Origin: Lacticaseibacillus parakribbianus
GTDB taxonomy: Bacteria > Bacillota > Bacilli > Lactobacillales > Lactobacillaceae
Length of the DNA stretch: 64,000 nucleotides
Assembly: GCF_025490915.1 (NCBI RefSeq)
Contig: NZ_JANQBA010000002.1
Span: 1 to 64,000, forward strand
Reading direction: 5' to 3'
Shown: piece after piece, positions 45,671-52,551 of the stretch
How positions within the stretch are numbered: position 1 is the first letter of the stretch
Layout: each line of letters begins with the position of its first letter
Position numbers and translations under genes: made by a program
Notes under the pieces: generated by a model
The model's database searches: none
What the model was told of the DNA's origin: nothing
What the model saw: the letters and a program-made list of their open reading frames with translations, nothing else

Positions 45671-45718
45671 GGATTTTCCCAAGATTTCCTTTGGTCAGTG
45701 GCCGTCAACTGCCCGGTT

Positions 45719-45727
45719 TGGTACACT
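45719..45727 (+). promoter_or_regulatory. Extended -10 promoter of the MscS-type gene
   Basis: TGGTACACT provides TG plus a -10 hexamer TACACT (45722-45727), 25 bases before the GTG start. The short distance supports the GTG at 45752 over the earlier ATG at 45698. Confidence 0.5.
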
Positions 45728-45751
45728 AAGGAAAGATTGGAGCGATTAATT

Positions 45752-46630
45752 GTGATTTTTCTAGCTCAGGCCAAAGACCTCACGCAGCAGACCAACCTCT
45801 TCCTGCGCTATGTTCAAAACATCAACTGGGACGGCGTCTTAGACCGCGTCGTGTCCGTGGTGGTTCAGCTGGTGCTGTTCACCCTGCTGTTTTGGCTGAT
45901 CAACAGCCTCGGCAAGCGACTGGTCAACCGCGGCTTCGCCACCTACAAGGACCGCAGTCGGCTGACCCCGACGCGCGTTGACACCATGCACACGCTGACG
46001 CGCAACGCCTTCTCGTACCTGGTGCTGTTCTTCTACCTATATGCCGTCTTATCCACCCTCGGCGTTCCCGTCGGCACCTTGATCGCCGGCGCCGGCGTGG
46101 TCGGCATCGCCTTGGGCCTGGGGGCACAGGGCTTCGTGTCCGACGTGGTGACCGGCATTTTCATCATCCTCGAGGGCCAGTTCGACGTCGGCGATTCCGT
46201 CACGCTCGGCGCGATTTCGGGCAAAGTGACCAGCGTCGGGCTGCGAACCACCATCGTGCAAAGCTTCAACGGCACAATCAACTACATCCCCAACCGCAAC
46301 ATCAGCATTGTCTCTAACCTGTCGCGAAGCAACATGCAGGCCTTAGTCAGGCTGCCGATGCGGCCGGACACCGACTTTGCCAAGGTCGACGCGGTGATCG
46401 ATGCGGTCAACCGCAAACTGGTGCCGACCCACAAGGAAATCAAGAGCGGCCCGGATGTCTTGGGGCTGACCGACAACGGCGACGGCACCTTCTCCTACCA
46501 AGTCCTGATGTTCGTCCAAAACGGGCAGCAACTGGCGGTTCAGCGCGACTTTTTGGCCGCCTACAGCCAGGCCTTAACCGACGCCGGCATTGTGCTGCCG
46601 ACCGCGACGGTGCCACACCCGCAGCAGTAG
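45752..46630 (+). CDS. Small-conductance mechanosensitive channel, MscS family
   Basis: A 292-residue channel that releases solutes on hypo-osmotic shock. Three membrane helices are followed by the pore helix IAGAGVVGIALGLGAQGFVSD and a cytosolic beta and alpha/beta domain (FDVGDSVTLGAISGKVTSVGLRTT; NYIPNRNI). The GTG at 45752 is chosen since GGAG lies 9 bases upstream and a -10 element sits shortly before it. Confidence 0.93.
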   Translation: MIFLAQAKDLTQQTNLFLRYVQNINWDGVLDRVVSVVVQLVLFTLLFWLINSLGKRLVNRGFATYKDRSRLTPTRVDTMHTLTRNAFSYLVLFFYLYAVLSTLGVPVGTLIAGAGVVGIALGLGAQGFVSDVVTGIFIILEGQFDVGDSVTLGAISGKVTSVGLRTTIVQSFNGTINYIPNRNISIVSNLSRSNMQALVRLPMRPDTDFAKVDAVIDAVNRKLVPTHKEIKSGPDVLGLTDNGDGTFSYQVLMFVQNGQQLAVQRDFLAAYSQALTDAGIVLPTATVPHPQQ

Positions 46631-46769
46631 CACCTACCGCACCGGGGCCAGCGGCCGCGCCACCCCTGAATTCGCCGTGGCACCGTGGCATCAGGCCGCT
46701 GTCCCCGGCGCGGTGAACCACCCGCTTTTTTGTCGCCCTTCCCTCGCCAACCCCCGTGAAAGGACAACT

Positions 46770-47657
46770 ATGCGTAACCTGATCAAAGGTGCCTTCATCG
46801 GCATCGCCCTGGTGATTCCCGGTCTCTCCGGCAGCATTTTTGCCGTCGTGGTCGGTTTGTACGACCGCCTGCTCGCCGCCCTCAACCACTTCCGCGAGGA
46901 CCCGCGGCGCCACCTGCGATTGCTCATACCGGTGGGGCTGGGGGCGGCCTTGGGCATTCTCCTATCGACCAAGGCCATCCTCGCCGCCACCGCGGCGTGG
47001 CCGCTTCTGGCCTACGCCTTCTTCACCGGGCTGGTGCTGGGCATCGCGCCGTTCGTGTGGCGCAAGTGCCGGCAGGTCGCCTTTGCGCCCTGGCACCCGC
47101 TGCTTGCGGTCGCCGGCTTTGCGGTGATCTACGGGCTGGCGCGGCTGGGCGAAGGCGACGCGACGACCCTGATTGCGATTCCCACGCTACGCGGCGCCGG
47201 GGACTTCTTCACGATGCTTTGGGCCGGCGCCTTTTCGGTGGCGCTGATGGCCATTCCCGGCATTTCCGGGTCGATCATGCTGATGGTGATCGACCAGTAC
47301 GGCACCGTCTACAACGCGGTTGGGCAGCTGGGGACTGCGGCTCGCGCCGCGGTCGCCGGCGACTGGGCAGGCTTTGGCCAGGCCGCCGCCAGCGTCGCGC
47401 TGCTTTTGCCCTTTGCCCTCGGCGCCGCCGTCGGCCTGCTGGCGGTGGCGCGGCTGATGGCCTGGCTGCTCGCCCGGTTCGAGGCGCTGGTCTACTGGGC
47501 GGTATCGGGCATCGTCTGCGCCGCCGTCGTGATTCTGGTGCAAACCGGCATTGCCCCGGCCTGGCCGCCCTACTGGCTGGCCGCCGCGCTTCAGTGCGGC
47601 GTGGCCGGGGCCTTGGGCATCGTCGCCACCATGTTTTTGGACCGGCCGGACGCGTGA
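46770..47657 (+). CDS. DUF368 membrane protein, putative undecaprenyl phosphate translocase
   Basis: A 295-residue protein with about eight membrane helices. The duplicated family signature appears as IPGLSGSIFAVVVGLYDRLL (about 17-36) and IPGISGSIMLMVIDQYGTVY. DUF368 proteins (PopT) have been shown to recycle undecaprenyl phosphate across the membrane for wall synthesis. AAAGGAC lies just before the ATG. It follows the MscS gene by 139 bases; a shared transcript is possible. Confidence 0.9.
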   Translation: MRNLIKGAFIGIALVIPGLSGSIFAVVVGLYDRLLAALNHFREDPRRHLRLLIPVGLGAALGILLSTKAILAATAAWPLLAYAFFTGLVLGIAPFVWRKCRQVAFAPWHPLLAVAGFAVIYGLARLGEGDATTLIAIPTLRGAGDFFTMLWAGAFSVALMAIPGISGSIMLMVIDQYGTVYNAVGQLGTAARAAVAGDWAGFGQAAASVALLLPFALGAAVGLLAVARLMAWLLARFEALVYWAVSGIVCAAVVILVQTGIAPAWPPYWLAAALQCGVAGALGIVATMFLDRPDA

Positions 47658-47664
47658 CGATCAG

Positions 47665-47720
47665 ACCAAAACAGCGACCCCCTGACGCGCAAGTCGGCGT
47701 TGGCGGGTCGCTGTTTTGGT
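47665..47720. terminator. Bidirectional terminator between the DUF368 and CBS genes
   Basis: ACCAAAACAGCGACCC is perfectly complementary to GGGTCGCTGTTTTGGT 24 bases later; A/T tracts serve both converging genes. Confidence 0.9.
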
Positions 47721-47754
47721 ATTTGGTGAAGTTGATTGTCTCTGGGGCAGCTGA

Positions 47755-48240
47755 TCAGGGCTTGGCAACCGGTTGCTCAAGCGGGGTCACCGCGTATTGC
47801 TTGTCGATGTTGTGGCCAATGTAGTTGATGCCCTTCATGACTTCGCGGCGCGTCACGATGCCGGTGAAGGTGCCATCGGCCTGGACCACCGGTAGGAACG
47901 GGCTATCGACCAGCAGGTGCAGCACGTTTTCCACATCGTACGGGTCCTCAACGGTCACCAGGTCGGTTTCCATTACGTCCCGGACGCATAGGCGGTCCAG
48001 CGGGTCGATGTTCAGGTCATCGAGGCCGAGCATCGTGTTGGTGATCATGGGCAAAGACAACAGCCCCTTCAGGTGGTCGTCGTGGTCCAAAACCGGAATC
48101 TTGGCGTAACGCACCTTGGTCAGAACCAAAAACGCGTGGCGCAGCGAGTTGTCCTCGTTCACGCTGGCCACCACCTCGCCGGGGATCATGAAGTGCTGGC
48201 GATTCTCTATCATCATGTGATCGATCACTTTGTTGATCAT
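47755..48240 (-). CDS. cbpB: CBS-domain protein, CbpB/DarB-like c-di-AMP receptor
   Basis: A 161-residue protein made of two CBS domains (about 12-75 and 88-150). The pattern FMIPGEVVASVNEDNSLRHAFLVLTK, then RYAKIPVLD and TGIVTRREVMKGIN, resembles DarB (YkuL) of Bacillus and CbpB of Listeria, which bind c-di-AMP and, when free of it, activate Rel and pyruvate carboxylase. The ATG at 48240 has GAGGAG 7 bases upstream; a GTG two codons earlier is too close. Function by homology. Confidence 0.82.
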   Translation of the reverse strand: MINKVIDHMMIENRQHFMIPGEVVASVNEDNSLRHAFLVLTKVRYAKIPVLDHDDHLKGLLSLPMITNTMLGLDDLNIDPLDRLCVRDVMETDLVTVEDPYDVENVLHLLVDSPFLPVVQADGTFTGIVTRREVMKGINYIGHNIDKQYAVTPLEQPVAKP

Positions 48241-48314
48241 TTGCACACTCCTCTTTGTGGGTACCCCCTTATTTTACCGGAATTGACCGGGCGATGCACC
48301 CGTGAGCAAAAAGC

Positions 48315-48343
48315 TTTACGTCTTCGTTAATCTTGCCTATAAT
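48315..48343 (+). promoter_or_regulatory. Promoter of the glycerol facilitator gene
   Basis: TTTACG at 48315-48320, a 17-base spacer, and a perfect TATAAT at 48338-48343, giving a leader of about 60 bases. Confidence 0.78.
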
Positions 48344-48408
48344 TCCATAAATTGGTAGAATATGTGCATTACGGATTTTCAGAAAGTCCGGGTAAAGGGA
48401 GAGACGAA

Positions 48409-49143
48409 ATGACATACGATTTAGGAGTTCGGCTGATTGCTGAATTCATGGGCACCGCGATCATGGTTGCCCTGGGCAACGGATCCGTGGCCAACGTGGA
48501 CCTGAAAGGGACGAAGGGGAACGGCTCCGACTGGATGCTGATTGCCGTGGGTTACGGCGCCGGGGTCATGATCCCCGCGATGATCATCGGCGGCATCTCG
48601 GGCAACCACATCAACCCCGCCTTCACCATCGGCCTGGCGGTGGCCGGCATGTTCCCGTGGCAAGAAGTGTTGCCGTACCTGGTCGTCCAGTTCCTGGGCG
48701 CGATGTTCGGTCAGCTGTGGGTGGTCGCCGCCTACAAGCCGCATTACGACCTGACCACCAACACCCAGCACATCCTGGGGACCTTCAGCACCATCAACGC
48801 CACGAAGAGCAAGCTCAACGGCTTCATCAACGAATTCATCGGTTCCTTCATTCTCTTCTTCGGGGCACTGGGCATCACCAAGGCGCCGTTTTTCCAAGAC
48901 AACCTCGGCACCGCCCACATGGCGCTGGGCTTTCTGGTCGCCACGCTGGTTGCCAGCTTCGGCGGCCCGACCGGCCCGGCCCTGAACCCGGCGCGTGACC
49001 TCGGTCCCCGCCTGTTGCACCAGCTGCTGCCGCTGCGCCACAAGGGCAGCTCGGACTGGGGCTACGCCTGGGTGCCAGTGGTGGCGCCGATCGCCGCGGC
49101 CATCACCGCCATCCTGCTGTACAAGACCGTGTTCATGAAGTAG
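48409..49143 (+). CDS. glpF: Glycerol uptake facilitator / aquaglyceroporin
   Basis: A 244-residue MIP-family channel with six membrane helices and both NPA boxes: HINPAFTIGLAV (about 64) and ALNPARDLGPRL (about 191). The Asp after the second NPAR is a mark of glycerol-conducting rather than water-only channels. It is monocistronic, with its own promoter and terminator, and not next to glpK or glpD, so it may serve glycerol, lactic acid or osmotic flow. The ATG at 48409 is chosen by family start and distance from the promoter. Confidence 0.92.
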   Translation: MTYDLGVRLIAEFMGTAIMVALGNGSVANVDLKGTKGNGSDWMLIAVGYGAGVMIPAMIIGGISGNHINPAFTIGLAVAGMFPWQEVLPYLVVQFLGAMFGQLWVVAAYKPHYDLTTNTQHILGTFSTINATKSKLNGFINEFIGSFILFFGALGITKAPFFQDNLGTAHMALGFLVATLVASFGGPTGPALNPARDLGPRLLHQLLPLRHKGSSDWGYAWVPVVAPIAAAITAILLYKTVFMK

Positions 49144-49179
49144 CCGGCCACGCCGAGCGAACGTCTCACTCGGCCAAAT

Positions 49180-49230
49180 CAAAAGCGCCGTCACCTCGCA
49201 GCAACTGCGAAGGTGGCGGCGCCTTTTTTC
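49180..49230. terminator. Bidirectional terminator between glpF and the phosphoesterase gene
   Basis: AAAAGCGCCGTCACCT pairs imperfectly with GGTGGCGGCGCCTTTTTT around a small loop, with T tracts on both sides. Confidence 0.85.
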
Positions 49231-49237
49231 TGGTGGC

Positions 49238-49759
49238 TCAGCGCTGGCGCGTGAAGCGCCGCTGAAGGCCCGGGGCCGGCTGGCCGTCGCGCAAGTAATA
49301 AGTGACCGTGAAGGCCGCTTCGGTCACGTCAATCACGGCGTAGGTGCCGCGCAGGCTGGCGAACTGGCCGCGGGGCTGGGAGATGCTGCCGGGGTTGACC
49401 AGCAGGATGCCGTCGTGAACCTCGCAGCCCAGTTGGTGGGTGTGACCGAACAACGCCACCTGGGCCTTGGCCGCCTGGGCGGCCTCAATCAGCTGACCGA
49501 GGCCGAAGTTGACGCCGAAGCGGTGGCCGTGGGTCTCAAACACGGTGAGACCCTGAATCGTCGCGCTCACCGTCAGCGGAAAGTCCGGATCAAAATCCAT
49601 GTTGCCGGCCACGGCGCGGAACGTGTCAAACAGCGGATCGGCCGCCGCAAGCTCCGAGTCGCCGGCGTAAAAATAACCGGCGGCACCGGGCTGCTGGCGC
49701 AAAATCGCCTCGAGAATCGCGCGATCCCCGTGGGTGTCGCTCACTACGACTAGTTTCAC
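49238..49759 (-). CDS. YfcE/YsnB-family metallophosphoesterase
   Basis: A 173-residue phosphodiesterase with KLVVVSDTHGDRAIL (2-16), YAGDSE, VAGNMDFD, THGHRFGV and FGHTHQLG, the compact YfcE set. It starts with GTG at 49759, with GAGGAGGTC upstream. It lies 10 bases after the glutamate racemase-RdgB gene on the same strand; this trio (racE, rdgB, ysnB) is a conserved neighbourhood in Firmicutes. Confidence 0.9.
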   Translation of the reverse strand: MKLVVVSDTHGDRAILEAILRQQPGAAGYFYAGDSELAAADPLFDTFRAVAGNMDFDPDFPLTVSATIQGLTVFETHGHRFGVNFGLGQLIEAAQAAKAQVALFGHTHQLGCEVHDGILLVNPGSISQPRGQFASLRGTYAVIDVTEAAFTVTYYLRDGQPAPGLQRRFTRQR

Positions 49760-49769
49760 AGCGACCTCC

Positions 49770-51206
49770 TCAGTCCTGGTACCAGGAACGCCATTTTTGC
49801 TCCAAGGCTCGCATCGCGTTGCCGCGGTGGCTGATCGCATTCTTCTCAGCCGCCGTCAGCTCCGCCATGGTTTTGCCTAGGTCCGGCAGCAAGAAGTACG
49901 GATCGTAGCCAAAACCGTTCGCGCCGCGCGGCACCCCGGTGATCAACCCGGCCACAGATCCCGTCACCACCAGGTCCTCCGCCGGCCGGTTGGGCTTGGC
50001 GAACACCAAGGTGGCGTAGAAGGTGGCGGTGCGATCTGCCGGCGCGACATCGGCCAGCTCGGCAATCAGCTTCGCGTTGTTGGCCGCGTCGTTGTGGCCG
50101 CGCCCGGCGAACCGGGCCGAGAACACGCCGGGCCGGCCGTCCAGCGCATCGACCGCAAGCCCGGAATCGTCGGCGAGCACCGGCAGCTCAAGCGCCTTGG
50201 CGTAGCCGTCGGCCTTCAGCCGCGCGTTCTCCTCGAAGGTCGCGCCACTTTCGGCGACCTCCGGGACCTCCGGAAAATCGCGCAGGCTCAGGACCTTAAT
50301 GCCGTCTTGGGCGAACATCGCGGCCAACTCCTTGACCTTGCCGGCGTTGTTGGAGGCCACCACGACGGTGCGGGTCGGCTCCTGTTTGGGGCCGGTGGTG
50401 GCAAGCTGGTCGATGGCCACATGCGTCGCCTTGACCGTCATGTTCAGCCAGTTGCCGGCGATCACGTCGAACAGATCGGCGTTGCCGGTGGTGTAAAAAT
50501 CACGCTGCGGCGCCGCGGTCGGGGCGTCGTTGGCGATGTCGAAGTAATCCAGCAGCGTGGACACCTCGCTGACGGTTTCGGCACCGGAGTCGATCAACGT
50601 CACGCCGTCGCCCATCACGTTTTGAATCAGCGGCCGCAGCAGCGGGTAGTGGGTGCAGCCGAGCACCAAGGTGTCGAGGCCGAGGTGCAGCAGCGGCTGC
50701 AGCGTCTCGGCCACCACGCGCTTGGCCGTCGGGGTGGTCATTTCGTTGCTTTCCACCAGCGGCACGAACTTCGGGGCGGCGAGCTCCGTCACCTTCAGCC
50801 CCTCCGCCTTGGCGTGGATGGTGTCGGCGTAGGCGTGGCTGGCCACGGTGCCTTCCGTGCCGATGACGCCGATGTGGGCCTTTTGAGTCGCCTTGATCGC
50901 CGCCCGAGAGCCCGGGACGATCACGCCGATGACCGGGATGTTCAGCTTGGCCTTGAGATCCGGCAGGGCCGCGGCGGTCGCCGTGTTGCAGGCCACGACC
51001 AGCATCTTGATGTCTTGGTCGAGCAGGAAGTTGACCATCTGCCAGGTGAACTCACGCACCTGTGCCGCCGGCCGCGGCCCGTAAGGCAGGCGAGCCTGAT
51101 CGCCGAGGAACACGACGCCTTCGTTGGGCAGCTGCCGCAGCGCCTCCTTGACCACGGTCAGGCCGCCGACGCCTGAGTCGATAAAACCGATTGGTTGCGT
51201 CTTCAT
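49770..51206 (-). CDS. Glutamate racemase fused to XTP/dITP diphosphatase (RdgB/HAM1)
   Basis: A 478-residue fusion. Residues of about 1-268 are glutamate racemase (IDSGVGGLTVVKE; catalytic Cys in VVACNTATAA and in LVLGCTHYPLL), supplying D-glutamate for peptidoglycan. From about residue 277 the protein is RdgB/HAM1 (VVVASNNAGKVKEL; LADDSGLAVDALDGRPGVFSARFAG; GFGYDPYF; SHRGNAM), which destroys non-canonical purine nucleotides. The genes are adjacent in many Firmicutes; here one frame covers both with no stop or internal start signal. Both active sites look intact. Confidence 0.93.
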   Translation of the reverse strand: MKTQPIGFIDSGVGGLTVVKEALRQLPNEGVVFLGDQARLPYGPRPAAQVREFTWQMVNFLLDQDIKMLVVACNTATAAALPDLKAKLNIPVIGVIVPGSRAAIKATQKAHIGVIGTEGTVASHAYADTIHAKAEGLKVTELAAPKFVPLVESNEMTTPTAKRVVAETLQPLLHLGLDTLVLGCTHYPLLRPLIQNVMGDGVTLIDSGAETVSEVSTLLDYFDIANDAPTAAPQRDFYTTGNADLFDVIAGNWLNMTVKATHVAIDQLATTGPKQEPTRTVVVASNNAGKVKELAAMFAQDGIKVLSLRDFPEVPEVAESGATFEENARLKADGYAKALELPVLADDSGLAVDALDGRPGVFSARFAGRGHNDAANNAKLIAELADVAPADRTATFYATLVFAKPNRPAEDLVVTGSVAGLITGVPRGANGFGYDPYFLLPDLGKTMAELTAAEKNAISHRGNAMRALEQKWRSWYQD

Positions 51207-51347
51207 AGCAAACGCCTCTTTCGTTTAGTCTGAACCTTCATTGTGGGCGCTTCCGCCGCCAAAATCAAGTGGGGCCGGCCGGGCTTCGGTGCTGATTTTT
51301 GCCGCGGATTCCAGTATACTAGGAGTAACGTTCACGAGGAGGCCGTC

Positions 51348-51815
51348 ATGGCAAAAGCAAGTTATCAAGATCTACTCACCCTTCCAGCAACCGGGCCGCT
51401 GTTCGGCCAGCTGGCCATTCGCGACCTGTTGCTGCCAGATCTGCTAGGGGTCGAAACCTCCAACATCCTGTACTGGGCCGGCCGCGCCTTGGCGGCCAAG
51501 CTGCCGGTCGCCGAACCGGACATCCCCGCCTTGTTCGAGAAGGTCGGTCTCGGCACCCTGACGCCCGAGGCGGCCAAACGCGCCGAGCGGTCGTACCTGC
51601 TGGCCGGCGCCGTGGTGGAGACGCGCATCCAAAACTTCGACGACCCCGATTTTCGCCTGGAGGCCGGCTTCTTGGCCCAGAGCCTGCAGCAAGTGCTGGG
51701 CGTCGTGGTCGAGGCCAACCCAACGATCGACCGGCGCAAGAAAACCGTCACCCTGACCGTCGTGCTGGACCCCAAGACCGAACAGCCGACCGCCGATAAG
51801 CCCATCGCGTTGTAG
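51348..51815 (+). CDS. YslB family protein (DUF2507)
   Basis: A 155-residue soluble protein of the YslB/DUF2507 family (RDLLLPDLLGVETSNILYWAGRALA; LEAGFLAQSLQQVLG). The family is found near racE in Firmicutes and has no established function. It is divergent from the racemase fusion. The ATG at 51348 has GAGGAGG 6 bases before it; TATACT about 30 bases upstream may be the -10 element. Confidence 0.85.
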   Translation: MAKASYQDLLTLPATGPLFGQLAIRDLLLPDLLGVETSNILYWAGRALAAKLPVAEPDIPALFEKVGLGTLTPEAAKRAERSYLLAGAVVETRIQNFDDPDFRLEAGFLAQSLQQVLGVVVEANPTIDRRKKTVTLTVVLDPKTEQPTADKPIAL

Positions 51816-51838
51816 TCGCACCACGCAATCGCACCACG

Positions 51839-51898
51839 CAAAAACCCGCCGCTTCCCGGCCAGCCATGACGACTGAACCGGAGAGCGACGGGTTTTTG
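51839..51898. terminator. Bidirectional terminator between yslB and trxA
   Basis: AAAAACCCG pairs with CGGGTTTTT at the ends of a 60-base structure, with A/T tracts for both converging genes. Confidence 0.75.
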
Positions 51899-51901
51899 GT
51901 G

Positions 51902-52213
51902 CTAGTTGGTGTACTTGTTGAGGACTTCTTCGAGCTGGTCCTTGGTGTGGTAGCCGACGATCTTTTCAACCGGCTTGCCGTCCTTTTTGACCAGCAGCGT
52001 CGGAATCGCCATGATACCGAAGCTCGACGGGGTGTCCGGGTTCGCGTCGACGTCCATCTTCACGAACTTCACGTCCTTGCGGCTTTCGGCCAGGGATTCG
52101 ATCACCGGGCTTTGCATCTTGCAGGGGCCACACCAGGTTGCCCAAAAGTCGGTCAGCGTCACGCCGGTGGCAGTTTCTGTCTCAAAGTTCTGGTCGGTTA
52201 CAACTTGTACCAT
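51902..52213 (-). CDS. trxA: Thioredoxin
   Basis: A 103-residue thioredoxin with the redox site WCGPC (Cys 28 and 31) and the cis-Pro loop IPTLLV. It reduces protein disulphides with electrons from thioredoxin reductase. The ATG at 52213 has AAGGAG 8 bases upstream. It has its own promoter (TTGCTT at 52286-52281, 17 bases, TATGCT at 52263-52258). Confidence 0.96.
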   Translation of the reverse strand: MVQVVTDQNFETETATGVTLTDFWATWCGPCKMQSPVIESLAESRKDVKFVKMDVDANPDTPSSFGIMAIPTLLVKKDGKPVEKIVGYHTKDQLEEVLNKYTN

Positions 52214-52257
52214 CACGATCACTCCTTATGCTATGCTTACTTTTCGTAACTAACCAT

Positions 52258-52286
52258 AGCATACCGCACCGCCGAGCCAAAAGCAA
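52258..52286 (-). promoter_or_regulatory. Promoter of trxA
   Basis: On the minus strand TTGCTT, a 17-base spacer, and TATGCT. The leader is about 40 bases. Confidence 0.65.
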
Positions 52287-52294
52287 GCGTTCCC

Positions 52295-52551
52295 CTATTC
52301 GGTTAACACCCGATACCACAGGCTGTGAGCCCGGGTCACCGCCTGCCAATCGTCGTCGTGAGCAAAGGTCATCACCCGCGCCGCGGCCGAAAACAATCCG
52401 GGTCATTAACCGCACAATAAATTAGGGGGTTGCCCAAAGCGTGACAGGTTGCGGCGGCTGAGTCCGTCACACCGGCACCGGACTCAGCCGCGCCGTTGAC
52501 CAGAAAAAAGGGCACAAAAAGCGCCAGCGGCTGAGCTGGCGCTTGGGTGCT
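52295..52551. other. Intergenic stretch between trxA and mutS2 with a possible gene remnant
   Basis: Reading the minus strand, 52372-52295 encodes MTFAHDDDWQAVTRAHS followed by LWYRVLTE and a stop. The residue mix looks protein-like but no ribosome site precedes it and a stop lies 13 codons upstream of its ATG, so it may be the tail of a decayed gene. A strong stem (GGCTGAGTCCG with CGGACTCAGCC, 52457-52490) has no T run. Confidence 0.3.
52519..52546 (-). terminator. Terminator of mutS2
   Basis: On the minus strand AGCGCCAGC pairs with GCTGGCGCT, followed by TTTTG, right after the mutS2 stop. Confidence 0.85.
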
